Origin: Hyalella azteca
Lineage: Eukaryota; Arthropoda; Malacostraca; Amphipoda; Hyalellidae
Assembly: GCF_000764305.2 (NCBI RefSeq)
Contig: NW_025934950.1
Coordinates: 102,321 to 166,320, forward strand
DNA length: 64,000 nucleotides
Direction of reading: 5' to 3'
Part shown: piece after piece, positions 13,201 through 24,815 of the stretch
How the letters are laid out: each line of letters starts with the position of its first letter
How positions within the stretch are numbered: position 1 is the first letter of the stretch
The notes under the pieces: generated by a model
What the model saw: only the letters and a program-made list of their open reading frames with translations
What the model was told of the DNA's origin: nothing
Database searches by the model: none
Program-made: the position numbers and the translations under genes

Positions 13201-15259
13201 CCTCTTCACATAACAAACCATTCTTACATTCATCTTGTGTAAATACATGGAAAAATGTTAAAGTCAATCGTTATTTATTCTCTTTTGGGATTTCTGTTTG
13301 CCCAATGCTTCTTGCCCAACTTCTGTGCCCAATGCCCATCTAATTTTTCACTTCATAAGCATGGAAAAATTATATTTTTCGACAGAATGATTAGAACTAA
13401 ATCATAGAAGGGGGAACCCTATACATTACAATTTTTATTTATTAAAATTTTCAAGCACGAACTGTTATTTCAGTGATGCACTTTGTCGTCGTATAAGTAT
13501 CATGAAGCGAAAAAAAAAGTTCCGCATCGCCTATGATCCATTTGTGATTCTTTCATATCGAAATTCATCAGCGCATAAATGACTGGATAGCAAAATCATG
13601 ATAATCATCAGAATAAAAAAAAATCAGAAGGATATATGCGATTCATTCAGCTTAATAAACCTCGACGGAAAAGGCCAGAAAGTAATCATACATTACCATT
13701 ACATCGATAATTCTTTACGGCTTTCAAGCAGAGGGAAACTCGAGTATTGTTGAAGTGGTGCCCGGCCTAACAGAAAAAGCTGGTTATAATTCATGGTAGG
13801 AAATGGATGTTTCGTCACAGATGTCTCGGTGTAGTGACGCTGTGGGTGGCGTCGCGAGGGTCGCCGCGTTAGAGCAGCTGAGCGTCACCACTCTACACAC
13901 ATCACACAATGGCGCGTGAGAACCAAATACCTCCGCGACCTGCGACCGTTTGCTTCTCGTAACCATGCTGCTCTTGCTTGGTATCCTTGGTGGAGTAGTC
14001 CTCACTTAACTCTACGATTTAACTGACAAGAGAAATTTTTGATCAAAAGAAAATAAATAAATAAGGAGTCAGACTCGATTCTTGTATGCGGAACTGAAGT
14101 GGCGTCCATACTTGCATAGATGACAAGGATGTATCACGGATTTTTCAAGTGGAAATTAATTCTTGAATATCGCAAATACCCGAGCCTTGTAACAAGTAGT
14201 CTGTCTGTTGCGTCGATCTCATAAGGTCAAGCAGTGTCATACTCAAACTTGTCTGTGTGATTTCGCTTACCATTGCTTACGTTCAAACTACTCTGAACAA
14301 ATAAATGTGGGAAAATATGCTTCCAAATTCCGACCTATTGCAATGATCTGAAGTTTGAAAAATGGCAACAGTCCGATGCATAAATAAATGTGCAACAGTT
14401 GTCTCCGATAACTAGAATTTTAGCTCGAGAGCTTGAAAAAAATTGCAATTTGGCTTTATATGCTATTATTGCATACACGTTGTGCATGGCAGCGAGATAT
14501 GGTAGGATTATCAAGTCCCTAACTTTAGGTTAAAAATTTAGAATCGCTTCCCTATAAAGTCAAATGTGAAGTTCAAGAAATTTCCAATGTATGTTATCTC
14601 AGCACCGTTGCAAACTGGGCCGAAATCTCACACGTCCTAAGAGGACTGAAATTTTCCGAAGTTGAATCGTGGGCATAAATTTTGCGAGAGTATCAAATTT
14701 GACGGGAGTTTTTGTAAAGCCAAGTCGTATGAAGAGAGAAGAAGTCGTTGAAGCACGCGGTATCAGAGCCCGGGCGCAGAGGGCAGTGCTATCACGACCC
14801 TCTTTAAAGGGAAGACTTAACCAACTGGCTCGCTCGTAACTCACGACTCCAGATTAGTTAATTAACGGATCCATGAGCCAAGCAGCGCTAAAAAAAACGC
14901 AAAAAGTAACCTCCGCGGCAAAAATGGAAAGATTTTTTTCGCAGAGTCATGTCTGACAACAAAAGTTGGGAGGTTCAGGACTTCCTTAAATTATTAAGGA
15001 ACGCCCGGTGAACTTTGCTGGCTGATTATCGCGGCTCTCCGTTTACTTCCAATATCTTATTCTTGAGAGGGCTAATGGAGAGGGTCGACAGTCTGGATTT
15101 TCTTCTTCAAAAATCGGACGGGATTAAGGATTTTAGTACAGTTGTTTATCGGATTTTCCGGTCCATGCGGCTCTCGAAAACGCTACGCAATATGCGCGAT
15201 TTTTTTGGTGCGAGGAAACTTGCACGTTTCCAACTTAAAAGTCCGGGAGCGAACAGTCG
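7297..15259. other. Intergenic, nothing recognised
   Basis: About 8 kb of AT-rich DNA with scattered GC-richer patches (8160-8340, 10580-10800, 13780-14000). Overlapping ORFs on both strands at 8748-9058 (102 and 97 codons) show no family motif. A 12-bp palindrome TGCTCTAGAGCA is at 9100-9111. Confidence 0.5.
10632..10698. repeat. Nested inverted repeat (possible stem-loop)
   Basis: CTCGAGTGAG at 10632-10641 pairs perfectly with CTCACTCGAG at 10689-10698. Between them a second small hairpin, GCGAG/CTCGC, is visible around CAGTC. The surrounding 10580-10800 is GC-richer than its neighbourhood. Confidence 0.6.
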
Positions 15260-15395
15260 GCAGTAAACTTGTGATGTGCAGCGTGTAAGAAAGCAGTAAA
15301 ATTGTGGTGTGCAGCGCGTAGGAAAGCAGCAGTAACATTGTTGTGCACAGCGTGTAAAAATAGCAGTAACATTGTTGTTCGCTGTTTGTAAAAAA
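15260..15395. repeat. 33-36 bp degenerate tandem repeat, 4 copies
   Basis: Units start at 15260, 15293, 15329 and 15363 with GCAGTAAMATTGTGRTGTGC followed by AGCGYGTAARAAA. A short match (GCAGTAACATTGT) recurs alone near 17990. No coding signal. Confidence 0.75.
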
Positions 15396-16644
15396 GGGAC
15401 AAATATTATAACACGCAGAGTGCATCACAATGCTGTTGCCATCATTGCCGCAATGCTTCTGTCTTAAAGAGTAAAAATCTATGATAGAAGCATCGTGCTT
15501 TTTAATTAGCATCATCATCCTTTTTTCATTTTTTTAGAATTAACAGTGACAATGATATCTTTCTACGCCAATCTAGAGATGAGGGTAAAGACCATCGAAC
15601 ACTTGACGCCATCATAGAAACTTTACGAAAATTTTAATAAAATGTATAGATAAATAGAGAAAGAAACAAGAGCACGAAGGAACTTCTTCTGAGTCTGCAA
15701 AAAATTCTTCATTCTACCTCTTTAATGCAGAACTGATTGACTTCATTGAATTCACTTGATTGCATCAAAGGTGGAAAATTTTAGAACTATGTTTTATTCA
15801 GCAAATAAATGGTTGATGCATGGTATATTATGTCTGCAACTCTCGAAGCACAACATTGAATTGAATTTTGAATTGCATGAAGACATGCAATTCAAAAGTT
15901 AGAAAAATTATGGAAAGTATTATTGTATAGCAAAGATATAGCAATTGTATAGCAAAGATATAGAAGTTGCACCGATAGATATATAAGGAAGCTGTTGAGA
16001 ACTTGAGGTACTTCCCACATGGGCAACCATATTAACAAAATTGTGTGTTTTAGACGATAATTGAATTATACACTATAAATTACTTTGTGTGCACGTTTCA
16101 TTAGACGAAATGGAATGTATTTCAGTAAATGCTAAAAAAATAAAATTAAACAGAATATTTTTACCAATTTTTTCAGGTGTAAGCGCGGAGATTTTATTTT
16201 CCTTCGCAGATGTCATTCATTATTGAAAGTCGACAAGTGTCGCTGCAGATTCATTATTATCATGGCATGAAGTAAAACATTTGTATTATAGAGCCCGACC
16301 TTGGAACTATTTCCGGCGATATTCGCATTTATTTAGATTCAAAGTATTAAATTATTTTTCTTTGTGTTTTTTCCTTGCAAATTTTTAAAGCTAAATCTCT
16401 AGTGCCAACAGCGCTCATTGTTCCAATTTAATACAATAGCGCGCCCGTGTTCAGCCCGGACATTGCGCATCAAAGAAGTTACCCATTCATTAATACTATA
16501 ACATAGAAAAATATCTGCCGAGCAACAACATAGAAAAAATATCTTTTGTTCAGATGTGCACGCGTTCTTTTATAACGAATTGAAATGACAATCGCAGATG
16601 CTACATCCAGGTGAGTTAAGAGTCGAGTTACTCACGATACTATT
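15396..16644. other. Intergenic, nothing recognised
   Basis: AT-rich. A local duplication of GTATAGCAAAGATATAG occurs at about 15926-15964. No ORF of interest. Confidence 0.6.
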
Positions 16645-16867
16645 GAAGAATACGTCATGCAGTTAGCTGTATTATATGTCATTGAGGGACAAGCCGGTCA
16701 TAATTATTATACGCCATTGAAGATCACATTATTTAGACGTGTTATACATCCTTGAAGAACACGTTATTTAGACGCATTATTCGTCGTCAAAGCTTCACAA
16801 GTTAATTAGAGATTTTGTACGTCATAGATGTTATTTCGACGTATTATACGTCACTGAAGAATAATTG
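16645..16867. repeat. ~35-bp degenerate tandem repeat, about 6 copies
   Basis: Successive blocks read GAAGAATACGTC...TATATGTCATT, GAGGGACAAGCC...TATACGCCATT, GAAGATCACATTATTTAGAC...ACATCCTT, GAAGAACACGTTATTTAGAC...TCGTCGTC, and two further diverged blocks ending TATACGTCACT GAAGAATAATTG. The shared core is TTATTTAGACGTATTATACG. Confidence 0.7.
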
Positions 16868-19201
16868 TATTGAAGGTCAAAGGATTGTTGTCAATCACCT
16901 TTATTACTTCTCGTGAATTAAAATGAATGGAAAAGTCGGTAATTTGTCGAAACAAAGCTTGTTTTACTAATCAATCAATCACACAACGATGTTCATAAAA
17001 AATCTATGATTGCTACAGTACTTATTTTGGCTGCATAAATTTAAAAATCTTTTCATTTTCAAAAGTACGCAATGAACCTTGTTTTTTAAAATGAATACGC
17101 ACGAATGTTTTTCTTCAAGCGCTCAGCTTAATGGCACCAGATGCTCCGCCGAAAATGTCGCGAACGTCGACGTAATGATGCTTTTAAAATTCCTTTCGTC
17201 TTTGAAGGTGTTGTTTGTATCACAAAACGCTTGTTTTTTTTACTTGAAATCTGCACATGTTCTTTATTTATGGGAGCGACGACCACATCATGTGAGCCGC
17301 GCATCTTGACCCATAAAATGACCGATTTATGGGCGATAGGCGTCGGGCGAGGCTGAGCGAGGTCTTTTAATGAGCAGCCGCGTCTTAAGTGATCCGGCCG
17401 CCTCAGCCTCGCATCGAGTGCGTCACTGTTTGTAGTTCTTATCCATTGATAATCTTATCTATAAGACGTGCCCACCGTGTCGTGTCATTCCTTTGCTTGA
17501 CCTTTGTTCTAATCATGCTCGGAGTATGGCTGGCCTCCCATGAATCCAAGAAGTGTACTCAGCAATAATCCATTACTGCTGACTTTAATCACCATAAACT
17601 ATTATTTTCAACGACGAACGATTTATTTTCATTTCAACGATTCAAGATTTATGTCACGGTATTTATCTCGTTAAATTACTGCAATTTATTTCTATATTTT
17701 CATCATTCGACACGGCTATTCGTTCGTATCCAAAATCTGCAATGTGAAAAATTTTATATTGAACTCCATCGTAAAATTAGCAGCATTTGGTGAAGGGGAT
17801 AATAATAAAATGACATGAAATATTTATTTCGATGAATGTAATCCGTCAACTATATATAATGATGAAAAATTATATCAATAATCTCATCTCTTTCTTTTCA
17901 ATATTTAGTGCTTCTCCAATAATCATTGCCTTATAACAAATAAAGAGTATATAGCTACATAAAATCTAGTGAAGTCAGAGTAAAGTTAGCAGTAACATTG
18001 TACAGTTACGTCGTAATTTTTTATACCGTAATTATTTATTAGCAACACGACAGCCCGCCTCAACGCGGGGAACCTTCAAAATTTAAAAACATCTAATTTT
18101 TTTAGATAAAAAAATAACTCAATCAGTTAGAGAACCTTTGAAGTTCTTGTTTCAGAACTAGACGGTTATCTCTTGAGAAGTATGGACATGGACGACACAG
18201 AAACATTGTTTCATGTGAGCCCCCGAAAATAGTTTTAAATGAATCTGTGAGATACGATGTAAGATGATGCGGACAGCGAAGAATTATCCGGTTGATTTAA
18301 GACACTAGAGGTGCTATATAAAGACTACATTCGGCAGAAATATAGTAAACTTTCATTAAACCGATATGTCACAAAGTACAGTCACAAAATTTCAACTAAC
18401 AACTTTCGCGCAAGGCAATTTTTTTGATGAAAAATACCTGAAAAAGCAAATGAAATTAGAAAAATTTTTCGGAAATTTTAAAATGCTATGGTTTCTTTAA
18501 GTGTATTCTATGGTCAGATGGGAAACGGTTTATGCCGCTACGTTGCTGCTAATTTCAACAGAAGCATGGTAAGGCGTTCAATACGAATCACTCCACTACA
18601 ACATAGAAACAATGTGAATTAAATTCTATTACCTTGGGTTGCTTTTCTTCAGATGGTATTCTGACGATACATTTATTATTGATGCAAGGTTGGATAAAGT
18701 CAAGCATCAGAACTTAAAAAAAACTTAGCAAGCATATAGTGATATTCATTGGTGCGCAAGGAATTGTTTGAGCAATTTACGAAATGTTCGTGTGTTTGAT
18801 GGTATATTTCAGTTGTAATAGGATAGTCAAACATTTGACTATGACAAAAAATGAATACTCGGTATTATAAAATCACATCGAGTACTCAAGAAACAATCAT
18901 GATAAATTGCTTGCGAAAGTGAAATAATTTTTGTATTTAACAATAAGAAAAATTTTACAAAATGGTGCCAACACAAGATGACTAATTGTTTGAGAGCATT
19001 TATTGCTACTAAGGGTGTATTTATTAGCCAGGCAACAAACAACAAGATTTAGGTAACTCTCTAAACTTGATCTAGAGCACCTTTCACTCCCTGGTTCGGG
19101 GAATACAATGCAAATATTATCTTGAAAATAATAATTTCCATGTTATTTAATTATGTTGATTTCGTAAAATCTACCCTATTATAGGTTCAATCAACCGCCT
19201 C
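16868..19201. other. Intergenic, nothing recognised
   Basis: AT-rich with a GC-richer patch around 17270-17420. Overlapping 76- and 71-codon ORFs there are in different frames and unconvincing. Confidence 0.55.
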
Positions 19202-19387
19202 TTAATGAGGACTTTCAACTTTTAAGCCAACGCCGCGCAGGCTAGTTCTGCACGTGTATAGGAATCGCCGCGCGGACGGAGGCAGGACGTGTAGGAGTCG
19301 TTGTAGTTTGTGCGCGGTCAAGTCCGCAGGGACGTCGCGCCAGGTGCGTCTGATGGCGCATAAAACAGCCGAGGGCTGAACACCGTC
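19202..19387 (-). CDS. Unrecognised GC-rich ORF, possible terminal exon
   Basis: The minus-strand frame from a CAG acceptor-like site (TGTAATGCAG|GAC) to the stop at 19202 is exactly 61 codons plus stop. It reads DGVQPSAVLCAIRRTWRDVP, then ADLTAHKLQRLLHVLPPSAR and a Leu/Arg-rich end. GC content is much higher than the flanks. It borders a minisatellite with an adapter artefact, and I recognise no family, so GC-rich repeat-flank DNA is an equally good explanation. Confidence 0.2.
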   Translation of the reverse strand, partial: DGVQPSAVLCAIRRTWRDVPADLTAHKLQRLLHVLPPSARRFLYTCRTSLRGVGLKVESPH

Positions 19388-19407
19388 CTGCATTACAGGC
19401 AAGCCTT

Positions 19408-19716
19408 GCGACCTGCACTGGTGCACCACAGTCCCCGCGACCTGCGCTGCTGCACAGCAGTCTCAGCGACCTGCGCTGCTGCACCACAGTCCCCGCGACC
19501 TGCGCTGCTGCACCACAGTCTCAGCGACCTGCGCTGCTGCACCACAGTCTCCGCGACCTGCGCTGCTGCTGTCTCTTATACACATCTAGATGTGTATAAG
19601 AGACAGACCTGCGCTGCTGCACCACTGTCCCCGCGACCTGCACTGGTGCACCACAGTCCACGCGACCTGCGCTGCTGCACCACAGTCCACGCGACCTGCG
19701 CTGCTGCACCACAGTC
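19408..19716. repeat. 29-bp GC-rich minisatellite, about 9 copies
   Basis: Units beginning GCGACCTGC start at 19408, 19437, 19466, 19495, 19524 and 19553, and again after the adapter at 19633, 19662 and 19691, each 29 bases apart. The consensus is roughly GCGACCTGCGCTGCTGCACC plus ACAGTCYCN. The period is not a multiple of three, so the ORFs running through it on both strands are by-products. Confidence 0.92.
19569..19606. other. Nextera mate-pair junction adapter (assembly artefact)
   Basis: Exact 19-bp Tn5 mosaic end CTGTCTCTTATACACATCT followed directly by its reverse complement, 38 bp in all. This is the circularisation junction made in Nextera mate-pair libraries and not genomic DNA. 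It interrupts a 29-bp tandem array after 16 bases of one unit. Its translation produces the contaminant peptide SYTHLDVYKRQ. Confidence 0.95.
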
Positions 19717-20543
19717 GAGTGACGAGTGAAAATAATCATGGCTGCAGTCCAAAAAAATATTTCAAATAATTATTTCCTGTCTTTCACCGATATGTATTTT
19801 AGCACAACATTCACGATATTAAAAAAGAATGTTTTTAGCTCTCGAATAACTCGTACGCTCAACATATTTTCAAATCAGACTCAAGGCAACGGTTGTTTTA
19901 TTTCCTACAACGATGTCACTACCGTTTATTTAAATTATTAAAACCCTTGATAAAGATTTTGAAGCAGTCGTAAAATAGTTCTTATGTTATTGATTTAGTA
20001 ATACGCAATGTAAGGTCTCCATTGTTTGCATTAACAAAGGGAACATGGCATGCCAGTTAGCATTTAATTTGTTGCAATTCGATTAATATTTTTCATACTT
20101 TTATCTGTAAAAGATTTTTCTTTCAAATCGTGCTAACTGTGAACGGTTGAAAAGGAAATAGGATTGCATATTATAAATGTGGGTTACTAGAACTGATTTC
20201 CGTGCCAATTGTAGTTGGCCAGAAGTCTACTAATTGCATGTTGCGAAAAATGCGACCTTTCCTAAGTTTTGGCTGCTACTCGACAATCGTAAATTTGATT
20301 GTGCTCCGATTTAAATTTTAATTTTAACTGTATAGCAAAACATGCTTAAATACTGTGGGTAGTTGCACGGTATCAGATAGGAGCTCGTTCAAAATCCTGC
20401 AGATATGCTTGCTGAAGTTAGAGATATGACAAAGTAAACTATAGTCTTCGAAAACATGTCAATATACAACGTATTTTGTTTGGCTTGCTGATGAATAAAG
20501 AAAAACCTTTTTTGCTTGGTCGCAAATTAAATAGAGTTTAGGG
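19717..20543. other. Intergenic, nothing recognised
   Basis: AT-rich spacer between the 29-bp array and dispersed repeat family 1. One 71-codon ORF without motif. Confidence 0.6.
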
Positions 20544-21210
20544 AATAATAATATACGTTTAAAATTACTTATTAAAGACAACACTTCCAAAGAATCCAGT
20601 GTCTCCAATCTTACGGATGTACAATGAATTTCTCATTTAATTTTCTAATTTTAAAAAAATTAATTTTTCAATATTTTTAATATAAAATTTTTTTTCAAAA
20701 TTATTTATTCTGTTAATTGATATATGCATTGCCTCTGACTTCACACAAGTGTGCAGAATTTCAGATCAATTAGACAGGTAAAAGTGTGTCAAATATCAGT
20801 TATAAGATTTGTAGTTGACAAAATTATTTTTTCAATTTTTTTAATATTAAAAAAATTTAATTTTCAAAATAATTTATCTTGACATTTGATTCATGCATTG
20901 TCTCCAACTTTACACAAGTGTGCAAAATTTCAGATCAATTGGACAGGTAAAAGTGTGTCAAGTATCAATTATAAGATTTGTAGCTGACAAAAATATTTTT
21001 TTAATTTTTTTAATATTGGAAAAAAATTTTCAATCCTAAAATTATTTACTTTGTCATTTGATTCATGCATTGTCTCCAACTTTACGCAAGTGTGCAAAAT
21101 TTCAGATCCATAGGATAAGTAGAAGTGTATTAAATTTCGATTACAAGATTTGTAGCAGACAGACAAACAGACAAACAAGTAGTGAAGTTAAAGAGAAGTG
21201 TTGTAAAATG
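20544..21210. repeat. Dispersed repeat family 1, copy with three ~170-bp internal units
   Basis: The copy opens AATAATATACGTTT, then shares GAATCCAGTGTCTCCAATCT and GATGTACAATGAATTTCTCA with the copy at 51194. Internal units containing ATGCATTG...AATTTCAGATC...AGTGTGTCAA start at 20719, 20888 and 21060, spaced 169 and 172. The last unit ends in a CAGACAAACAGACAAACAAG tract and then AGTGAAGTTAAAGAGAAGTG. This architecture resembles the 3' ends of some arthropod LINE or SINE elements, but no coding part is present. Confidence 0.85.
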
Positions 21211-21910
21211 GAGATGCATGAGGAACATCAATACACATTAAGTTTCAAATTTTATTAATTTTAGAATCGCAAAATAATGCAGCTTCGCTCACGTAGCAAT
21301 CAGCGTAGCAAGCATTGTTTTTCTCACCTATAAAAGAGAGATTCATCAATTGTATTCCCAGGATAAAAAATCGTTCATGAATGCCATGCTTTACACCATC
21401 ACAAAATTATTTGATATGAGCGGAGTAATGAAACTTCAAAAGAATTATTCCTGCCTGCCGTTCGCTTGTCACACTTGCAGGCATTAGTGGGGCAGAAGAA
21501 ATCATTTTTATTTTACACAGAAATTTTGATTAAAAATACTCTTATGAATACTCCCATTTTCAACTTCAAACTGCTACGTGAAAATCCAAGCATGGACATC
21601 CATCGAAACTCGATGTTTTCATTCGTTCGCCTCATTTCTTCTCAAAAACATGGACCAGCGACCTAGTCTTGTCCTCTAGCAACATAGCCACTACAACAGA
21701 TTAGGAGAAGGCCGTGGGCAATTCTCAAGAATGGATTATGGGATGCACGACAGCATGACAATGTCATCAAGCAGTCAAACGACGCGTTTTGCATAAACGT
21801 TCGTCACGGAGGCTTGCAGTTTCCATAACTCGTCAGCGTCCCGCAGGGAACGCGCGGCGGTCGCTGCCACGTATGAACCTGCAGGCGATGTGAACACTTC
21901 CACGAGAACT
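21211..21910. other. Intergenic, nothing recognised
   Basis: Spacer between dispersed repeat family 1 and the 34-bp minisatellite, becoming GC-richer towards the array. A 66-codon ORF (21466-21666) has no recognisable motif. Confidence 0.55.
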
Positions 21911-22206
21911 GAGACGGTAGAGGCAGTCTCGAGGCAAGAGAACTGAGACGGTAGAGGCAGTCTCGAGGCAAGAGAACTGAGACGGTAGAGGCAGTCTCGA
22001 GGCAAGAGAACTGAGACGGTAGAGGCAGTCTCGAGGCAAGAGAACTGAGACGGTAGAGGCAGTCTCGAGGCAAGCGAACTGAGACGGTAGAGGCACTCTC
22101 GAGGCAAGCGAACTGAGACAGTAGAGGCAGTCTCGAGGCAAGCGAACTGAGACGGTAGAGGCAGTCTCGAGGCAAGCGAACTGAGACGGTAGAGGCAGTT
22201 TCGCGG
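21911..22206. repeat. 34-bp minisatellite, about 8.7 copies
   Basis: Units starting GAGACGGTAGAGGCAGTCTC then GAGGCAAGMGAACT begin at 21911, 21945, 21979, 22013, 22047, 22081, 22115, 22149 and 22183. The first units carry CAAGAGAACT and the later ones CAAGCGAACT. The period of 34 leaves all three minus-strand frames open, which makes ORFs of up to 174 codons that repeat the same peptide in shifted frames; these are not genes. Confidence 0.95.
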
Positions 22207-22565
22207 CATGGTAATGGTGATCAGGCAGCAGTCTCGGAGCAAGGCAGTGGTAATCAGACAAAGAGTCTCGAGGCAAGGAAAAAGTGATGAGTTAGGCATT
22301 TATGCATTCAGGGCAATAAATTGATGAGTTAGGAACTTATTTAAGGAAGGCTACTGCGAAGCTTCAATAATGTCATGGGCAAAGAAATAGTAATTAGCTT
22401 GACAGTGGTGGAAGCAAGGCATGAAAAAGAAGTGGTATTCAGTCTGTCAGTAGCCGAAACAATGCAACACTAATGAGGGAAGCAGTTCTCCAGGCAAGGA
22501 AAACAGTTGTATTCACTGTCGAAAAAAAAGCAATATTAACGAAGGAAGTATTCCTCTAGGCGAAG
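22207..22565. repeat. Degenerate continuation of the 34-bp array
   Basis: Weaker copies of the same motifs follow the array: CAGTCTCGGAGCAAGGCAGT, GAGTCTCGAGGCAAGGAAAA, CAGTTCTCCAGGCAAGGAAA and ATTCCTCTAGGCGAAGCAAG. This suggests an older, decayed part of the same array. No gene seen. Confidence 0.55.
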
Positions 22566-24302
22566 CAAGGTAAAGAGGTAGAGTGTGTGTCTCTTATTAT
22601 GCAGGTATATACGTAGGAGGAGGAGCGTCGCTCCATGTCCCGGCTCTGTGAATGTATTAGACATTGAGGCGAGACCGAGGTAACGCGAGCTAGCGACACC
22701 CCGCGGTGTTGATTGCCGGCCCAGACCGCGCTACAGGATATACGCGACTTGATGGAGGTGCACAGCTCGGCTGGCCTTAGGCTCACACCGTCTTGCTAGG
22801 CGCTCACTTGTTATTCTTAAACTCATAGGTAATATCTACTCTGTAATATCAACTTCCGATGTATAAGAAATGCGTCATTTGTAAAGAATTATAATATTTC
22901 AGGAGCACGTAAGTCCACGCATAAGTATCGAATATCCTGCCGCCATAACGCTTGTCTTAAGAGAGTAGTCGTTCTTTTCAACTTGGTTTTAAAAAATTAC
23001 TTATTTTACTCTAGAGTCCAATTTTTCAAACTGGTCTTTTATTCTGACAATATCTGCACTCGCTTGTGCCTCAGGGACAAAAATAATGGTTGTCTTCATA
23101 TAATAGCGCTAGAGTCTAGACAATGGGACCTATGGCTAAAATTCTAAAATCAAATTGATAAACAAATAATCTAATTGATAAATTTTTAGGCAAGAAGCTC
23201 ATAACTTTACCCTGGGTTTTCCATCCCGCAAGGACTGAAGAGTAAATAATTTTGCACACGTGTGTTCCAAGAGAAAAGCACGAGCAAAGATTATCTGCTG
23301 CTTAAAAAAAATTACAATGAGCGTCTCAGATATTTCTCAGCGCCCCAGACAGAAACTTGTCGACTTTGCAATAGTAACAAATTATGGATTTGTCTGCATT
23401 CATGAAAATGCCAGAGATAACTTTTACACCGTATTATATGCTTTGTGACATCTTTTCTATTCTAAATAATTGTTCGTGGAATCGAATTTTTTTAGCGGCA
23501 ACATAATTAATTAATTTTATTCAAATGAGGTCTTTTCATAGATCTGAATGTGTTTGCAGTCTCTATACACTCACTTGCAAGGCATTCAGGCGCTTATATG
23601 CCGCCGCTTGAAGCGTTTGCGTCAGAAACACAGAGACCTTAATTTGAGATTCTGACGTCATTCTCTTTTCTCCGGCGCATTTAAAGCGAAATACATTTAA
23701 ATAAGAAGTTCAAGCCATACAACAATTATAAAACAAATCTTCTGTGGTCGCTGCTCTCGCACAAAATGTATGTATTACACGAGGAAGTTTGTACACACCA
23801 TGCATGCTTGAGTATAATAGTGGAGCAAATTGTTGGTGTTTTATTAAGTTCCTGTAGGGTCTTGTTGACTACAAATTTAGATTACTTCTGCAGTAAAATA
23901 TAAATAAACATAAACAATTATACATCGGAATCGTAAAAAAAATGTTTCCGTGATTAAATCATAATTTGATCCACAATATAACCCCATTTCCAATATATCG
24001 CTAGTCTGACAACCAACGATGTCCGATGTCTAGGCCAAGTTACAAAATTTCGCGCTATTAAAATTTCCCCAGTACTTCCAATACTGTACAAACTTGCTGA
24101 CCAGCAACCTATAGTTCAACCAATGGCCACAGATCTTGGTGGAAACATCGAAGCAACTCAACTTTTTAAGCATACACTTATTGAAGGAATTGCGTAATTA
24201 TGCTCGCTCTACCATTGCTTTCAGGCGCTAATTTTTTTAGGGTAGCTTCTCGATCATGCATATAAATTTATAGTATTAGATGGCAGAATTAGCTGGTTTA
24301 AA
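22566..24302. other. Intergenic, nothing recognised
   Basis: A GC-rich segment (22600-22800) with a 76-codon minus-strand ORF leads into AT-rich DNA. No domain, splice pair or repeat is clear. Confidence 0.5.
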
Positions 24303-24815
24303 GTAGGGCGGTTAATAACCATAAAATTCATTGATTTAAATTTTCAGGGTCGAAAAATTCTTCATAACAATTCATAACAGGGTTGGTTGATCAAAATGAA
24401 GGTTTATAAAGTTATTTTAATTTTGAACGATGTTTTGAACGTGACAACATTCATTTTCAAGTTATAGGAAGCATTGAATATTGAAATTTTGTTGGAAATA
24501 TGTACATGATGCACGTAAATATGATACAACACGAATATTTTCACAGTTCAAAATTTTCGTTTGTATCATATTTACGTAATAATAGAGGCTATTAATACAG
24601 AGGAATTAGTACGTGTACCTATTTTCACCAAACTTTCAGTATTCAATGCTTACAACTTGAAAATGAATGTTGTTAATTACATTCAAAACGTCATTAAAAA
24701 CAAATTAAAATTACCTGCTAAAACCTACATTTTGATCAACCAACGTCATCTGAAGAATTGTTCGGCCCTGAAAATTTAAATCAATGAATTTTCTGATCAT
24801 TAACCACCCTAGTAC
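24303..24815. repeat. 513-bp near-palindrome (long inverted repeat, 8-nt loop)
   Basis: The left arm (24303-24541) and the reverse complement of the right arm (24550-24815) align over their whole length with scattered substitutions and a few indels. Shared blocks include ATTCATTGATTTAAATTTTC, GGTTGATCAAAATG, CAACATTCATTTTCAAGTT and ACGTAAATATGATACAA. The arms meet at ACGAATATTTT / AAAATTTTCGT around the loop CACAGTTC. The right arm has about 30-40 extra bases near its inner end. It is consistent with a fold-back or MITE-type transposon or a hairpin-RNA locus. I see no obvious target-site duplication. Confidence 0.88.

Noticed and set aside
20700..21200. CRISPR-like regularly spaced repeats
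   Set aside because: Units are tandem with a ~170-bp period and diverged along their whole length, there is no repeat-spacer structure, and the genome is eukaryotic.
21775..22299. Minus-strand ORF of 174 codons with repeated LPSQFACLETASTVS-like peptide
   Set aside because: It is the 34-bp minisatellite read through shifting frames; all three frames give the same peptide, so it is not a gene.
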